A stretch of 64,000 nt of DNA, taken from Sesamum alatum (lineage: Eukaryota > Streptophyta > Magnoliopsida > Lamiales > Pedaliaceae). Positions 46,900 through 58,119 of the stretch are shown in pieces. Each line of letters starts with the position of its first letter. Within the stretch, counting starts at the first letter, position 1. The stretch covers positions 23,420,979-23,484,978 of the forward strand of contig JACGWO010000011.1 of the NCBI GenBank assembly GCA_034509735.1, read 5' to 3'. The translations under genes and the position numbers were made by a program. The notes beneath the pieces were generated by a model, which did not search any database, had not been told where the DNA came from, and saw only the letters and a program-made list of their open reading frames with translations.

Positions 46900-47400
46900 A
46901 GATCTTTTACTTCCTCTAGTTTGAACAGTCTCACTCTAGAAGAGGTGGAGGATTTTGATAGGGGTTATTTGATAAAAGACACAAAAGATATGCACTTACC
47001 CCTTGAGAAAGGCAAAACTTCCTAAATCATAGCCGTTATTGTTATATGCATCCAAGGAATCCAAAGCCAACATGTGACCTAGTACAAACCTGTCAAATGG
47101 CCTTTATAAATAGGGGTTATCCCATATGTAAGGTGTGTATTTATTATAGAGATCGAGTATTACGATTTTAATCACTTTATAACTTAATCTACTTAGACGT
47201 TCGAGGGTTTAGTTGGGGCACCCCAACAAGACTAACCGTGTCGTGGGTCAACCTACTCAAAGATCTAGTTCGAGGTGTTGCAGTTGACGACAAAGCTCTA
47301 GCCAAGTCATTTTGACGTGGCATCCAAGTCACAGACAATCTCGACCAGATCGGGTGTAGTGCCTATTGAAGTTATATATGTCGTTCAGTAAACCCATAAA
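46900..47400 (+). repeat. Gypsy LTR remnant, promoter and R/U5 part
   Basis: A clear TATA-type CTTTATAAATAGGGG lies at about 47102. Downstream, CTTAGACGTTCGAGGGTTTA and GGGGCACCCC resemble the ACTTGAGCGTCGGAGGG ... GGGGACACCCC pattern of gypsy LTR R/U5 regions. Borders are not visible. Confidence 0.4.
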
Positions 47401-47511
47401 ACATCATCTAACTTAGAAAACCCATCATTTTGGGAGGCAAAAAAATTATTTTACAATTAAAAATCAAGAAAATTCGTTCAACAACCACGTATAAACACAC
47501 ATCCTGCAGTA

Positions 47512-47619
47512 GGGAATAATTTGCACTTTTTTTGAAAAGAAGGGGGGTAAATTAATATTCTTTTACAAAGGTTTTTTTCAAATATTTTACTTGTCGCAGG
47601 GGGTAATATGCAATTTCCC
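47512..47619. mobile_element. Diverged copy of the Mutator-type MITE
   Basis: The ends GGGAATAATTTGCAC and, reversed, GGGAAATTGCATATTACC resemble the MITE at 47937. No target duplication is visible. Confidence 0.35.
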
Positions 47620-47936
47620 TTTCAACTCGTATTGATGTCGTGCTTGTGCTTGTCAAAAGTCATTCCTTTTCCAAAATTTTATGACCACCACACACCGTTT
47701 GGCGAGGCTTGTTTGCAAGGACATGACCACCTCCATGCACACAAAACAAATTACACAAGTGTACAATTTACTTTCTAGTAAAATATGTCTAAATAGTACT
47801 TTTTATCAGGCGATAATGCATTCAAACACAATCTTTCTTCACATTGAAATATAGATGGATGTGGGAGAAGAAATTTGAGAGCACCTCTTGTCCATATTTT
47901 TACATGATTAATAACCTAGTTTGATATTTATTCATA

Positions 47937-48179
47937 GGGATAAATGCAATTTACCCCTGTGATATATAAAATTAGTAAAAATTCCTCTGTGAAAAAATAA
48001 TTAGCAAATTATCTTCCCGTGTTTTGAGAAATGAAGCAAATTACTCCCGTATCAAGGGAAAACACAGGGGGGTAATTTGCTTCATTTTAAGATCACAAGG
48101 TGTAATTTGCTAATTATTTTTTTGCAGAGGGGTTTTTGCTTATTTCTTATATCACAGGGTGGTAAATTGCATTTATCCC
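47937..48179. mobile_element. Mutator-type MITE with perfect TIRs and target duplication
   Basis: The 243-bp foldback begins GGGATAAATGCAATTTACC and ends with the exact reverse complement; pairing continues with CTGTGATATA. The 10-bp repeat TTTATTCATA lies directly on both sides (47927-47936 and 48180-48189). Same family as 3498-3726. Confidence 0.85.
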
Positions 48180-48189
48180 TTTATTCATA

Positions 48190-49709
48190 AAAAATTCCGT
48201 ATTTGCAAAAATAATTACGAGACAAAAAAGATATGGACAAATGAAGTTTATTGATTTAAAAAGAAAGCGGATACAATCTCCGATTTGGATGTAATCCCCC
48301 AATTCTTTCTTTCGTTATGTCGATCCAGTGACTGACGCTTGTTCTTGGATATAAATGTGTAGTCTCCTCCAGATTAATGGAACAAACCACGTATCACCTT
48401 GAAATTTTGTATCAAAACTCGATGGATTTGATGCCAAAAAAGACGTGAAATCTTCGTGATCTTAGATCTTCGTTGTGACATAGAGTTTTGGACATGGGTT
48501 CTTTGGTTTGTTGTATGGGATCACTTGTGTTGTGGTAGAGATCCTTATTTATAGGCATGTGTAGAGCTACAGTAGCTTGGGCTCACGTTTGATGAGCTCG
48601 AACACCGTAAGCTTTGATATGAATTTATCACCTATCGAGTTGTACTTGAACATGCTTTGACCTAATTAGCTAATTCAAAATAAAAGATGACTTGCATTTA
48701 TTTTAGATCAATCCATCAAAATACAAAAGACCCAAATTTAATATGAATACTTATGCAAATTTATCGTCTTGAAGGTATAAAAAACTCAAATTTGTTATGA
48801 ATTTTACTTTTTTGGAACTCAATTATTATTTTTATTTCAAATTTTTTCGATGTCAACAATATTATTTGTATTATTTTAAATCAAGGATGAATTGCACGTA
48901 GGATTGTGTGATTTGTGTAATAATTTTCTTAGAAAACGGTGTGAGGTAAAAGGGAAAAAATCAAAAGAAAAGCTTGTCCGGTGAAAAGAGAAGGGCAGGC
49001 AGGGGGTTGCAGCCGCCGACATATTCTAGAAAAAGGGAAGCAGGCCACGTAGATGTTGTGGGCCCCGTCCCGCGTTGGCTGGTCCGAACAGAGCTTTTCC
49101 AACTCGGTCCGAGTCTGCGCCAAACTCCGAGTTTGTGGTGGAGGAAAAGTTTGCAACTTTCTCTCTCTCACACGCTTTATTTCTAATAAAAAAATAAAAA
49201 CAATAAAAAGTGCAAAGCGGGGTCGGGAGCTTCTGGAGCAGGCTCGTCAGCCACTAGTTTTGTGCCACATGGCGCAATCCTCTTGCCCTAGCCCCATTTT
49301 CTCCCCGATGTTGGCTGCTCGCCAGCCTCAAATAAAACCCCCAATTTCTTCATTTTTTCCTAAATCAAATCCCACACTAAATACTAGTGGCTCTCGTTTT
49401 TCCTCACTGCAAAAATTGAAAAACAAAAACGAAACAACCGTTACCATTTTCTCTTCTCTTTCTCTCTCTCTGTTTGCTCATCCCCTTCCTCTCCTCTCTC
49501 TCTCTCTCTCTTCTGTTCTGATTCTTCTGAGCTGCTTCTCATTAATTCTGTAATTAGGATTTCTTCACAGTTAGTCGCTGTTTCCCATATCTGCTTGAGT
49601 TTCTGCGGTGGATTGCTGAAGATTCCGATCCGCCATTTATGAGTCTCCATTTTAGTTCACTTCATGCATGATCCGATAAAGATAACAGCATACGGAGTGT
49701 TCTCGCGCC
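48190..49709 (+). promoter_or_regulatory. Upstream region and first leader exon of LHY
   Basis: The distal part is AT-rich without genes. From about 48970 the composition rises and includes a TCP-type site (49058-49065). CT-rich sequence at 49440-49510 is typical of a plant 5' leader. The transcription start is probably between about 49300 and 49450; this is inference. Confidence 0.45.
49058..49065 (-). promoter_or_regulatory. Class I TCP-binding-type site in the LHY promoter
   Basis: The minus strand reads GGGCCCAC, matching the GGNCCCAC consensus bound by TCP proteins (such as CHE/TCP21) in the promoter of the Arabidopsis paralogue CCA1. A short exact match; function here is inference. Confidence 0.4.
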
Positions 49710-50426
49710 ATGGCTATCTTCGAAGGTAAATTTTAAGCTTTTTATTTGTTTATTTTTAATTTTTGTTTTTTTGTGAATTGTTGACGGCAATGTTACTGAC
49801 ACTTGTGGTGGCTCACTGAGTCCCCAGTCTATTTGAGCTAACTGATTGAACCATTTTTCTGTTTCTTTTTTTTTTTTTTTTTTCCCGTCTTTTGCTTTCT
49901 CTGTGCCCGTTTCCTGCTTTTCTGGATTGGATGCAAAGGTTAAGACAAGATGCGGTTCGTCTTGGTGAGGATTCTGGATAAGGAATTAACTCCTACTTAT
50001 TTTACTACTACTTGTACTTCTTTCGGATTCAGAGATGCGTCTCTCTCCTCTTTCTCTCTATCTGTCTCTGTTTCCAATTCTAATTTTGATATTCTTGCTT
50101 ACGGCTTAGCTCCATTAATGAAACCCAAAAGAGACCACTGGAAACTATTATTTTTCGTTTGTTTCCAATTGCCTTGTTCTATTATTACTCTCCTCATGAA
50201 TTAAAAGAGAAAATACTGCTCATAAAAAATTGCTGATCGGAAACAGAAGCAGATATCCGACTAAACTGTTTGTTACAAGTTTTTCTCTTTTGCAGTTCTA
50301 GTGTTACTTTATCAGGTCCCGTTCAATAATACCTCCACCAACACGGCCAAGCTATTTGGCATTATTGTTAGAAGCAATGAACGAAACTGTCCTCTGTATC
50401 TGAAGCATCCCTGGTCCTCTGTTTAG
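49710..50426 (+). CDS. Spliced upstream ORF (uORF) in the LHY leader
   Basis: ATG at 49710 begins MAIFE. The leader intron 49726-50295 (GTAAAT ... TTTTGCAG) splits the sixth codon. After splicing the frame stays open for 48 codons, with VLVLLYQVPFNN near the start and LKHPWSSV at the end, and stops with TAG at 50424-50426, immediately before the LHY ATG at 50427. Unspliced, it would end after eight codons. No known domain. The layout suggests translational coupling or reinitiation, or an N-terminal variant in relatives; both are inference. Splicing is predicted, not shown. Confidence 0.5.
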
Positions 50427-53400
50427 ATGGACCCTTATTCCTCTGGAGAAGACCTTGTTATTAAGGTCTCATTAGTCTCACTGATTTAATTTTAGGAAAA
50501 TTCTAAGGTGCTCTCGCATCTCACAATTCCATAATAAAGAGCCATCATATTTGTTCTTCATTGCCAGACAAGGAAACCTTATACAATCACAAAGCAGCGT
50601 GAGCGATGGACTGAAGAGGAGCATAATAGATTTCTAGAAGCTCTCAAGCTCTATGGTCGAGCTTGGCAACGTATAGAAGGTCGCTATTCTTTTGCTTATT
50701 TTATCTGGGACTGACACCCTGATTCATTCAAAACTGCAAATTATTTCTGATTGATTACACACTTCCTTATGTAATGAATCCACCCTTGAATTTTGCCAGA
50801 TAATTGTTTATTTTTGTGATTTAGATGTATATCCCCTTTTCGGATAATTCTTTCTTGAATACATTTTCTTTTGATTAGACAACTGTTCCTTTCGTTTTGT
50901 TTCTATCTGGTGGTTCTGCAGAACATATAGGGACTAAGACTGCTGTGCAGATAAGGAGTCATGCACAGAAATTTTTCACAAAGGTGAATCATATTGCCTT
51001 CTCTTGCTATCTTGGCTTTCAACCTTGAAAAGTATGTGCCTGGAATATGCATATGTTTAGATGTTCTTCTTCATATAACAAGTGCATAAGTTAACAGTTG
51101 GCAGAAAAATGTACTATGTCTCACTCCTAGAAGTATGATACTGCCTGAAGCTGTCTTTTCTGTAGGATTACTTTTTTGATATGAATATTTGGATTTTATT
51201 ACTATACTTGATTCATTTCTGAGTATGACACGCCATTTTAAAGAGTGCATTTTGATTCAATCTTGATCAAAGACAACATCAGTGCTACTATAGATGCTTG
51301 CGGGTTTCAATGAGTTACGTTGAGCTGAACTTTTTATGAATTTCCATACTTGACCTCAAGCAACATTAGCAAGGAGTTGAACTTAATTGATCTTTAGCCG
51401 TTAGTTGAATTACTACTCTCTCCTCTTAGAGCAACTATGTCCAGGTTGTAGCTTGAAAGCCTTCTGTAAGATCTTAGCAAACTTTGGTTAGAAGTTGGCA
51501 TTATGGGTGTGAGATACACTGAGTGATCCCTTGGATGGAGATCGACCAAGTTTCTGAAGTTGGAAACAGAAAAATAGGTTTTGAAGAAAATAATGGAAAT
51601 GGAAGATATGATCGTCGGGAAAAAGGCAATGGAAGTAGGTGGTGAGTTGAAAGAAGAAGGGTGAAGGGGGAAGACTAAGAAAGAAAAAGATGGAAGAAGT
51701 AAAAAAAATATGGAGAGAAGAAGAAAGAAAATCAAAAAGAAAATATAGGGAAAAAGTTGCAGAAAGAGAAATTGATCTAAATGTCATTGTTGTATTACTA
51801 ATCACCATAATTAAGTTAGTGTATGTTAATTGGCCTAAAATATATCCAACATATATATATATATATCACTTCCAATGTCATCCCCCAACCAAATAGTGCT
51901 TTAGTTGGAAACTTTTACCCCATATGTGATTAATTGATTTTAGATATAAGTCGATCCTTTCTCGATATATCATATGAAATGTTATGTTCCAGATAATGGA
52001 AAACCTTATTGACTCTTTGAAGTTTTAAGCACCATATGGGGAGAATATAGAAACCATTGTAATTTGGCCTTCTTCAATACTGAGTTATGGAGGCAACTTC
52101 AGTCTCCTCCTTCAGTTTTTTGCTTAGACCGCGTTCTATGCGTCCAAGGAGAAAGAGTTGAGTTTTTGAAGGGTTCTCAGGTGGCATTAAAACTTTATTG
52201 AATCTTAGATGTGTAAACTTAGAAATCTCAACTATACTGACATATATTCTAACAGCAACATAGTTTGTTTTAACCTTCACTTACCTGAAGGTACCTTTTT
52301 GGTGCTTATTTCAAATATATGGCAAAAACAAAAAACTGATATGCTGGAAGTCTAAGAAGATGCTATCTTGGTCGCTTAATGAATTGTCTGCAGAAGGGTA
52401 ATCAACATCTTAGCTAATGTTTGATCATCTTAATTTTAATCATGGTTAAAAATGCAAATATTAGTTGTTGAAAGATATGTGGAGTTGCAAATTTACTACA
52501 GGGGACTAAAAAGTAACAGGGAATACACCTCTTAATAAATGGCATGGTAGTTAGAAGTTCGAGAATTTTTTGTGGAGAATGGTTTCTGAATTTTGCTGGC
52601 TGATACTGCTTAGCGTGGATGTAGGGATGTACAGGGAATCAAGAAAAAACCATTTCTTTGTGCAATAGATTCAATAACTTTGATCTGATCATTGTGGATG
52701 GATGTAGGTCTATTTGTAATGACGTGTAATGGTTTCTCATGTGGGTGATTATATGCATTTGGTAACATAAATTCCTCAATAGAATTGTACCTAAATCAAT
52801 CAAGAAAATCAATGTTTCTTCCTCTTTCAATACCTTATGAAGACAACTTTCTCTATAACGCTGTTGCTTGAATGGTTATAATAACTCTGATATGTCAAGT
52901 CTTCAGATTGTGGAACATTTACATCATGTGTTTCTTTTATCTCTTAAAGTCCTGTGATATCCTTTGTTTCTTTTATCTCTTAAAATCCAGTGATTTCAAG
53001 GCTTAAGATCTTAATTGGGGAATACTCAACCATTTACTTTTTGCACAACAGTAACATAATATGTGAAATTTTTCATCATAGGTTGCCAACTCTTCCTTCC
53101 CCTTTAACATAATTACAAAAACCTCTCCTTCAACTCAAATCCCCATTATTGGAACAAAAAGGATGACATTAGTAAAAAGTTTTGATGAGCTTATCAGTTT
53201 GCCCTTAACTCAAATATTATTGTATTTTGCTGACCAAAATACACTTGATGAGAATTTAAACTTAGAGGTGGTGTAGGTGTAGTAAATATATTTGTAGAAT
53301 GTGAAGAGTTGAATGGAGCACTATTGCAGAATAAAAATATTGCATGAAAAGATTAGTCATTTGAGGATAAAAAGTTAGATCTTGGTGGTTGTTTTTTGGT

Positions 53401-56400
53401 CCTCTCAAAATATGTGTTAGACTAACAAATTATCTTAGACTTGTAAAAGGAAACTAACTTGTTCAGTACCTTTTTATAGTGTTATACGAAAAAAGAGGCA
53501 CCTTCAATGGATAATTAGATTACATTTTAATCTGAGTAATTAAGAACGTCTCTCTATCTCGTTTTTCTCTTCCTGTCACCTTTTTTTTCTTTTCCATTTT
53601 CTTTCCATTAATTAGCTTTCCTTTTCTTGTTATTGCTTTTCTTCTCTTTTTGAGGTCAGCACTGGGGAAGATTATGGTGGGAGGGGCTCATAATTGGGAG
53701 AAAGAGAGCATGGTGAGAGTAAGGGAAAGAGGAAGGAGAAGGTGGCAGGAGGAAAAGCTGGGTGATAAAAGGGAACAAGGGGGGGAAGAGAAAAGTAGTG
53801 GATGGGAGTGAGAGAAGAGATGGGCGTTGTTGGGGAGGAAGAGAGGCGAAGAGGCAACGGTGGTGGTGATGAGAGGGAACAAGTGAGAGGGAGGGAACTG
53901 GAGATAGAGAGACAGGTGGTGGTGGAGATCAGGTGAGGGAGAATTTTGGTGTTTTGTTGGTTTGACTTTCTTAAAATACAGTAAAATCAAAAACTTAGGA
54001 TAGCGTCTGTTCTGAATGATCCAATTCTAGAGCCAAACACTCTTTACATAGATGCGGCGCAATAGTGACATTTCCATTCTTTTATATTAAATCATTTAGT
54101 ATTTAAAAATTTAGTTAGGGATATTACAAGAACACCCTTCCAACTGTAGAAACACTACAAAGATACCTCTTTAATATAAATATTCTCAAGAGACGAAGGG
54201 TAGAATCTTCACTAAGAAACTAATAAGTTGACCATTTTTGTAGTTTCTAAAGTTGATGGAAAAATGGTCCTTTCATATTAATTTTCTGGAGCTTTTAGAT
54301 GAGGAAATTCAAATGGAGGTTTCTGTAATTATGGTAGAGCTCTGAAATAAGTTAGTGCTTTAGTTATTTGGAGGAAAGGTAACTTAACTTGAAAATAAAA
54401 CCACTGTGCCGCCACATTTGCAACCCGAAAAAAATAAAAACTTTTACTGCCAAGTAATGATTTAAGATATATAATTGAACTTGTTCCAGGACTGAGAGGA
54501 GGAAGGAATTCTAAGCATTTGTGAATCATCATGGCTGATAAATCATCATAGATTGTCCAAGCTATACTAAATTTCATTCAGTTGCAAAGTTAGATGAAGG
54601 TTGAGAAAAGAATAGAAAACTGGATGGGATGAAGTCATTTAAGTTGTAATATGATCGAGGAGACTACATTATAATTTGGACGAAAGAGGTAAGGGATGAT
54701 GGATGCATGCATGCATGCTTAAAGCAAGATCACAAGTGGAATTCGAAACGGGTGGAGTTCGTAACAGTTTTAGAAAAGTGAAGACCTATTAGATAGATGC
54801 AATCAACCATGGAGAATAAGGGGCTGGTTTTGCTGAACCATCTGCCTGGATAAGCCAGTCTCTTCTCCAGTTTGCGAGGCATACCTCATGAAGTCAATCC
54901 TCGATGCCCATAAATTGATGATCGACAAACCATAACAGTGAAATCTTGTGGAAACAAGCTACCTAAAAAGCATTCTTATTTTCATTCTATTCCGATTGAA
55001 ATTCATAACCAGAGAAAAGTACAATTGATTTTGTCTCTTTGGTTGCTGAAATCTATAGCATGCTGTTTGATAGTCAAAACCTGTATCAATCCTAAGTACC
55101 ATTTTTTCATTCTTCTAGTTGTTTAATTGGTATGGTGGAACTCTTTTGGGTTGTCAAAAAGTACATGCAGGATAATACAATGTTAGCAATTAATTTTTTT
55201 CATATTTTAGGCCTGAAGAATCCCCCAGCAGTTATTTTCTCTGTATACAATATGTTGCTCTTTTTGTACCTTTGGATATTGCATAGTGTTGTGTCTATGA
55301 CACTTAAATCATGTTCTACACTCCAGTTGGAAAAGGAGGCCATTGTTAAAGGAGTTCCAATAGGGCACACTCTTGACATTGAAATCCCTCCACCACGGCC
55401 TAAAAGGAAACCTAGTAATCCTTATCCTCGAAAGACGAGTGTGGGAGCGCCTACTTCCCAGGTGGGAGTGAAGGATGGGAAATTATCAAACCCAGTTTCT
55501 TCGACATGCCTGGGTAAAATGAAAGTAGAATTGGAGAAAGAAACTGAGGTATGCTGCCCTTTTCTGTTAGCCATTTTATTTTTCTATTTCATTTACTGTC
55601 TTTCAATTTCTTAACATGTATGATCTGCAGAAGTTTCTTCCGCAATGGTTCTGTTCTGTGTCCTGTTTATTGTACCTATTTATTTAAGTGTGGTAAAATG
55701 CTCTGTGATGTTTCTGATTCCATCTTCATCTCATCTTAGTGAGAAAAAATGAGATGCGAGAAATTCAGATGGGATAGAAATAAATTTTGAATGTGAGATA
55801 AAAGTGGATTGATGAAAGTTGGTGTGATGCGTAAAAGGCGTTAGGTAAGAAAGAAATGTAATGTCTATAATTTATGTGATATGGTTCTTTCAGGAGTAGT
55901 GAAATGTGTTTAAATATGTTTTGAAAAATTTCTCACAAACTTACATATATCTGAACAAACACAATTTCACGATATGAATTTGATGAGGTTTATCTCAAGT
56001 GCAATCCCTCCTTTTGCTTGTCTTGTCTGTTGATTCTTCACTTGAAAGACATCTTTTTGTCTGGGCTCATGTTTTGCCTTCTGCTAGAAACCTTGTGATG
56101 ATGGGAAAGTAGAGAACAGTAATGAATACCAAGAAAAGGATAATTGCACTGAGGCTCTCACTCTTCTCAAGGAAGCTTGTTGTGCATCGCCATCTTCAGT
56201 GAACAAAACCTCCTTGTCAGTATGTGATGCAACTAAAAAATCATGTACTTTTAGGGAATATGTCCTACTGTCAAAAGAAGCACGTAATCAGGATGAAACC
56301 GCTGCATCTCAGGTCACTATCGAAGCCGAAGGACTTCGGATACAGAAGTCTGATAATAAAGAGCTGCTTCAGGATGGTGCCCCATCCAACATTTCAAACG

Positions 56401-58119
56401 TTGTGGATCCATTCCTTTTACATGAGAAATCTTTAAATAATAAAAGAATAGGGGAGCTGAAGCAGCAGAAAACCGCTGATACATTGCCAACCAGTGATGT
56501 GCAAGCCACACAGAGTTATCCCCGCCATGTTCCTGTGCACATTCTTGATGGGAGCCCTGGGATGAGTGGACAAAGTATCACCCCAGATATTTCATATGCA
56601 GAATCTATGTTTCATCAAATGGGTGGAGTTCACGGTCATCAAAATCTATTCATGAATCCAGCTACATCTGCTACTCCAGAACATTATAGTAATGCATCAA
56701 GATCTTCCATTCATCAGTCAGTTCCTAGTTATCATCCAATCTTCACTCCAGTCCAGAATCAAGACGATTACCGCTCTTTCCTGCACATGTCATCTACATT
56801 TTCTAGTCTCATTGTATCTGCTCTGTCACAGAATCCAGCTGCCTATGCTGCAGCTAGTTTTGCCTCAACTTTGTGGCCATGTGCGAACATGGAAGCTCCA
56901 GTTGAACCCTCTACAGCCCAAAGTGGGACATTTCAATCAAGGCCAATAAGTTCAGCTCCTAGTATGGCAGCAATTGCTGCAGCTACTGTAGCAGCTGCAA
57001 CTGCATGGTGGGCAGCCCATGGCCTACTTCCTTTATGTGCTCCATTTCACCCTGGCTTTGCCTGCTCTCCTGCATCGGCATCTGCAACTCCAATGGCTAG
57101 CAGCCAAGAGAAAGCCGTAAACAGTGAAAGAAGAGAAAACAGTCCTGATCCTGCTTTAGGTGGTCAGCAACTGGAACCAGAATGCTCCGAGGCTTTGCAC
57201 GAACAGAATTCCCGATCAAAGTCACCAACCTTGTCAACATCAGATTCTGAAGCAACTGAAGGTGCGAAACTTAAGTTGGGGTTAGCTGCTGATGAAACAG
57301 AAAAGACTGCAGATGCAGCTGAGTTGCATGATGCAAACAAGTCCAAAAACAAAAAGCAGGTAGACAGATCGTCCTGTGGATCAAACACACCTTCCAGCAG
57401 TGAAGTAGAAGCGGATGGTTTGGAGAAGCACACAAAGGGAAAAGAGGAAAAACTTATGAAAGATAAAGAGGAGTCACAAGAACTTGGTGTAATTCATCCT
57501 CTTGGTGACCCCTTTAGTCGACGTTTTAGAAGCACCAGCAACATAAATGATTCCTGGAAGGAAGTATCGGAAGAGGTACTGGAGAATTCTTCCTTTCTTT
57601 TATTTGTGTTTGCATTTACATCTTTGTTTATGTTGCCTGTTTTGAGTCGAGTGTTCTTTCATTTGTGTTTGCATTTACATGTTTGATGGTGTTGCCTTAC
57701 CAATTCACATGCAGGGACGACTGGCATTTCAGGCACTCTTCTCTAGAGAAGTATTGCCTCAAAGTTTCTCACCTCCACATGATGTAAAAATTAAGGGCAA
57801 GAAAAATTCTATCAAGGATAAGGAAAATCCGGAGCAAAAGGATGACAATGGACTGCAGTTAGACCTCAACGGGAAGACATGGGGCACCTGTTCCGAGAAA
57901 CAAGGGGTACAAGAGAATGCCCTGTTGACTGGAGAGAACAAGGACGACGGACTACTTAATCTGGGACTCGGACATGCTAAGCTGAAAGCTTACCGAACTG
58001 GATTTAAACCTTACAAGAGATGCTCAGTGGAGGCCAAGGAGAGTAGAGTATCAGCCAACAGTCAGGATGACGAGAAAGGTCCCAAGAGGTTGCGCCTGGA
58101 AGGAGAGACCTCCACATAA
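50427..58119 (+). CDS. LHY: LATE ELONGATED HYPOCOTYL (LHY/CCA1-type) clock MYB transcription factor
   Basis: Six coding exons join in phase: 50427-50465, 50568-50679, 50922-50983, 55327-55548, 56088-57575 and 57715-58119 (775 residues). It starts [13 protein letters not shown]. Residues 22-71 form a single MYB repeat ([19 protein letters not shown], then [16 protein letters not shown]) with the SHAQKFF signature of the REVEILLE/CCA1 class. Exon 4 adds the LHY/CCA1-specific basic block ([20 protein letters not shown]). An Ala-rich segment lies at about 437-470 ([20 protein letters not shown]). The C-terminus has the LHY-type [20 protein letters not shown] is a morning-phased nuclear repressor that binds evening elements and inhibits TOC1/PRR and evening-complex genes. 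The long Ala block and C-terminal motif favour LHY over CCA1. Intron 3 is 4.3 kb; its retention would stop the protein soon after the MYB repeat. Confidence 0.95.
50984..55326 (+). other. Large intron 3 of LHY
   Basis: 4343 bp. Read-through from exon 3 adds 14 codons and then a TGA (about 51026). Purine-rich blocks at about 51590-51770 and 53650-53940 and a pyrimidine-rich block at 53555-53650 give strong strand asymmetry. GATGCATGCATGCATGC near 54700 is an alternating RY-type repeat. No transposon coding sequence was recognised. Confidence 0.6.

Noticed and set aside
53672..53990. Overlapping Pro/Ser/Leu-rich minus-strand frames
   Set aside because: They arise from the purine-rich block inside LHY intron 3; low complexity, no domain.
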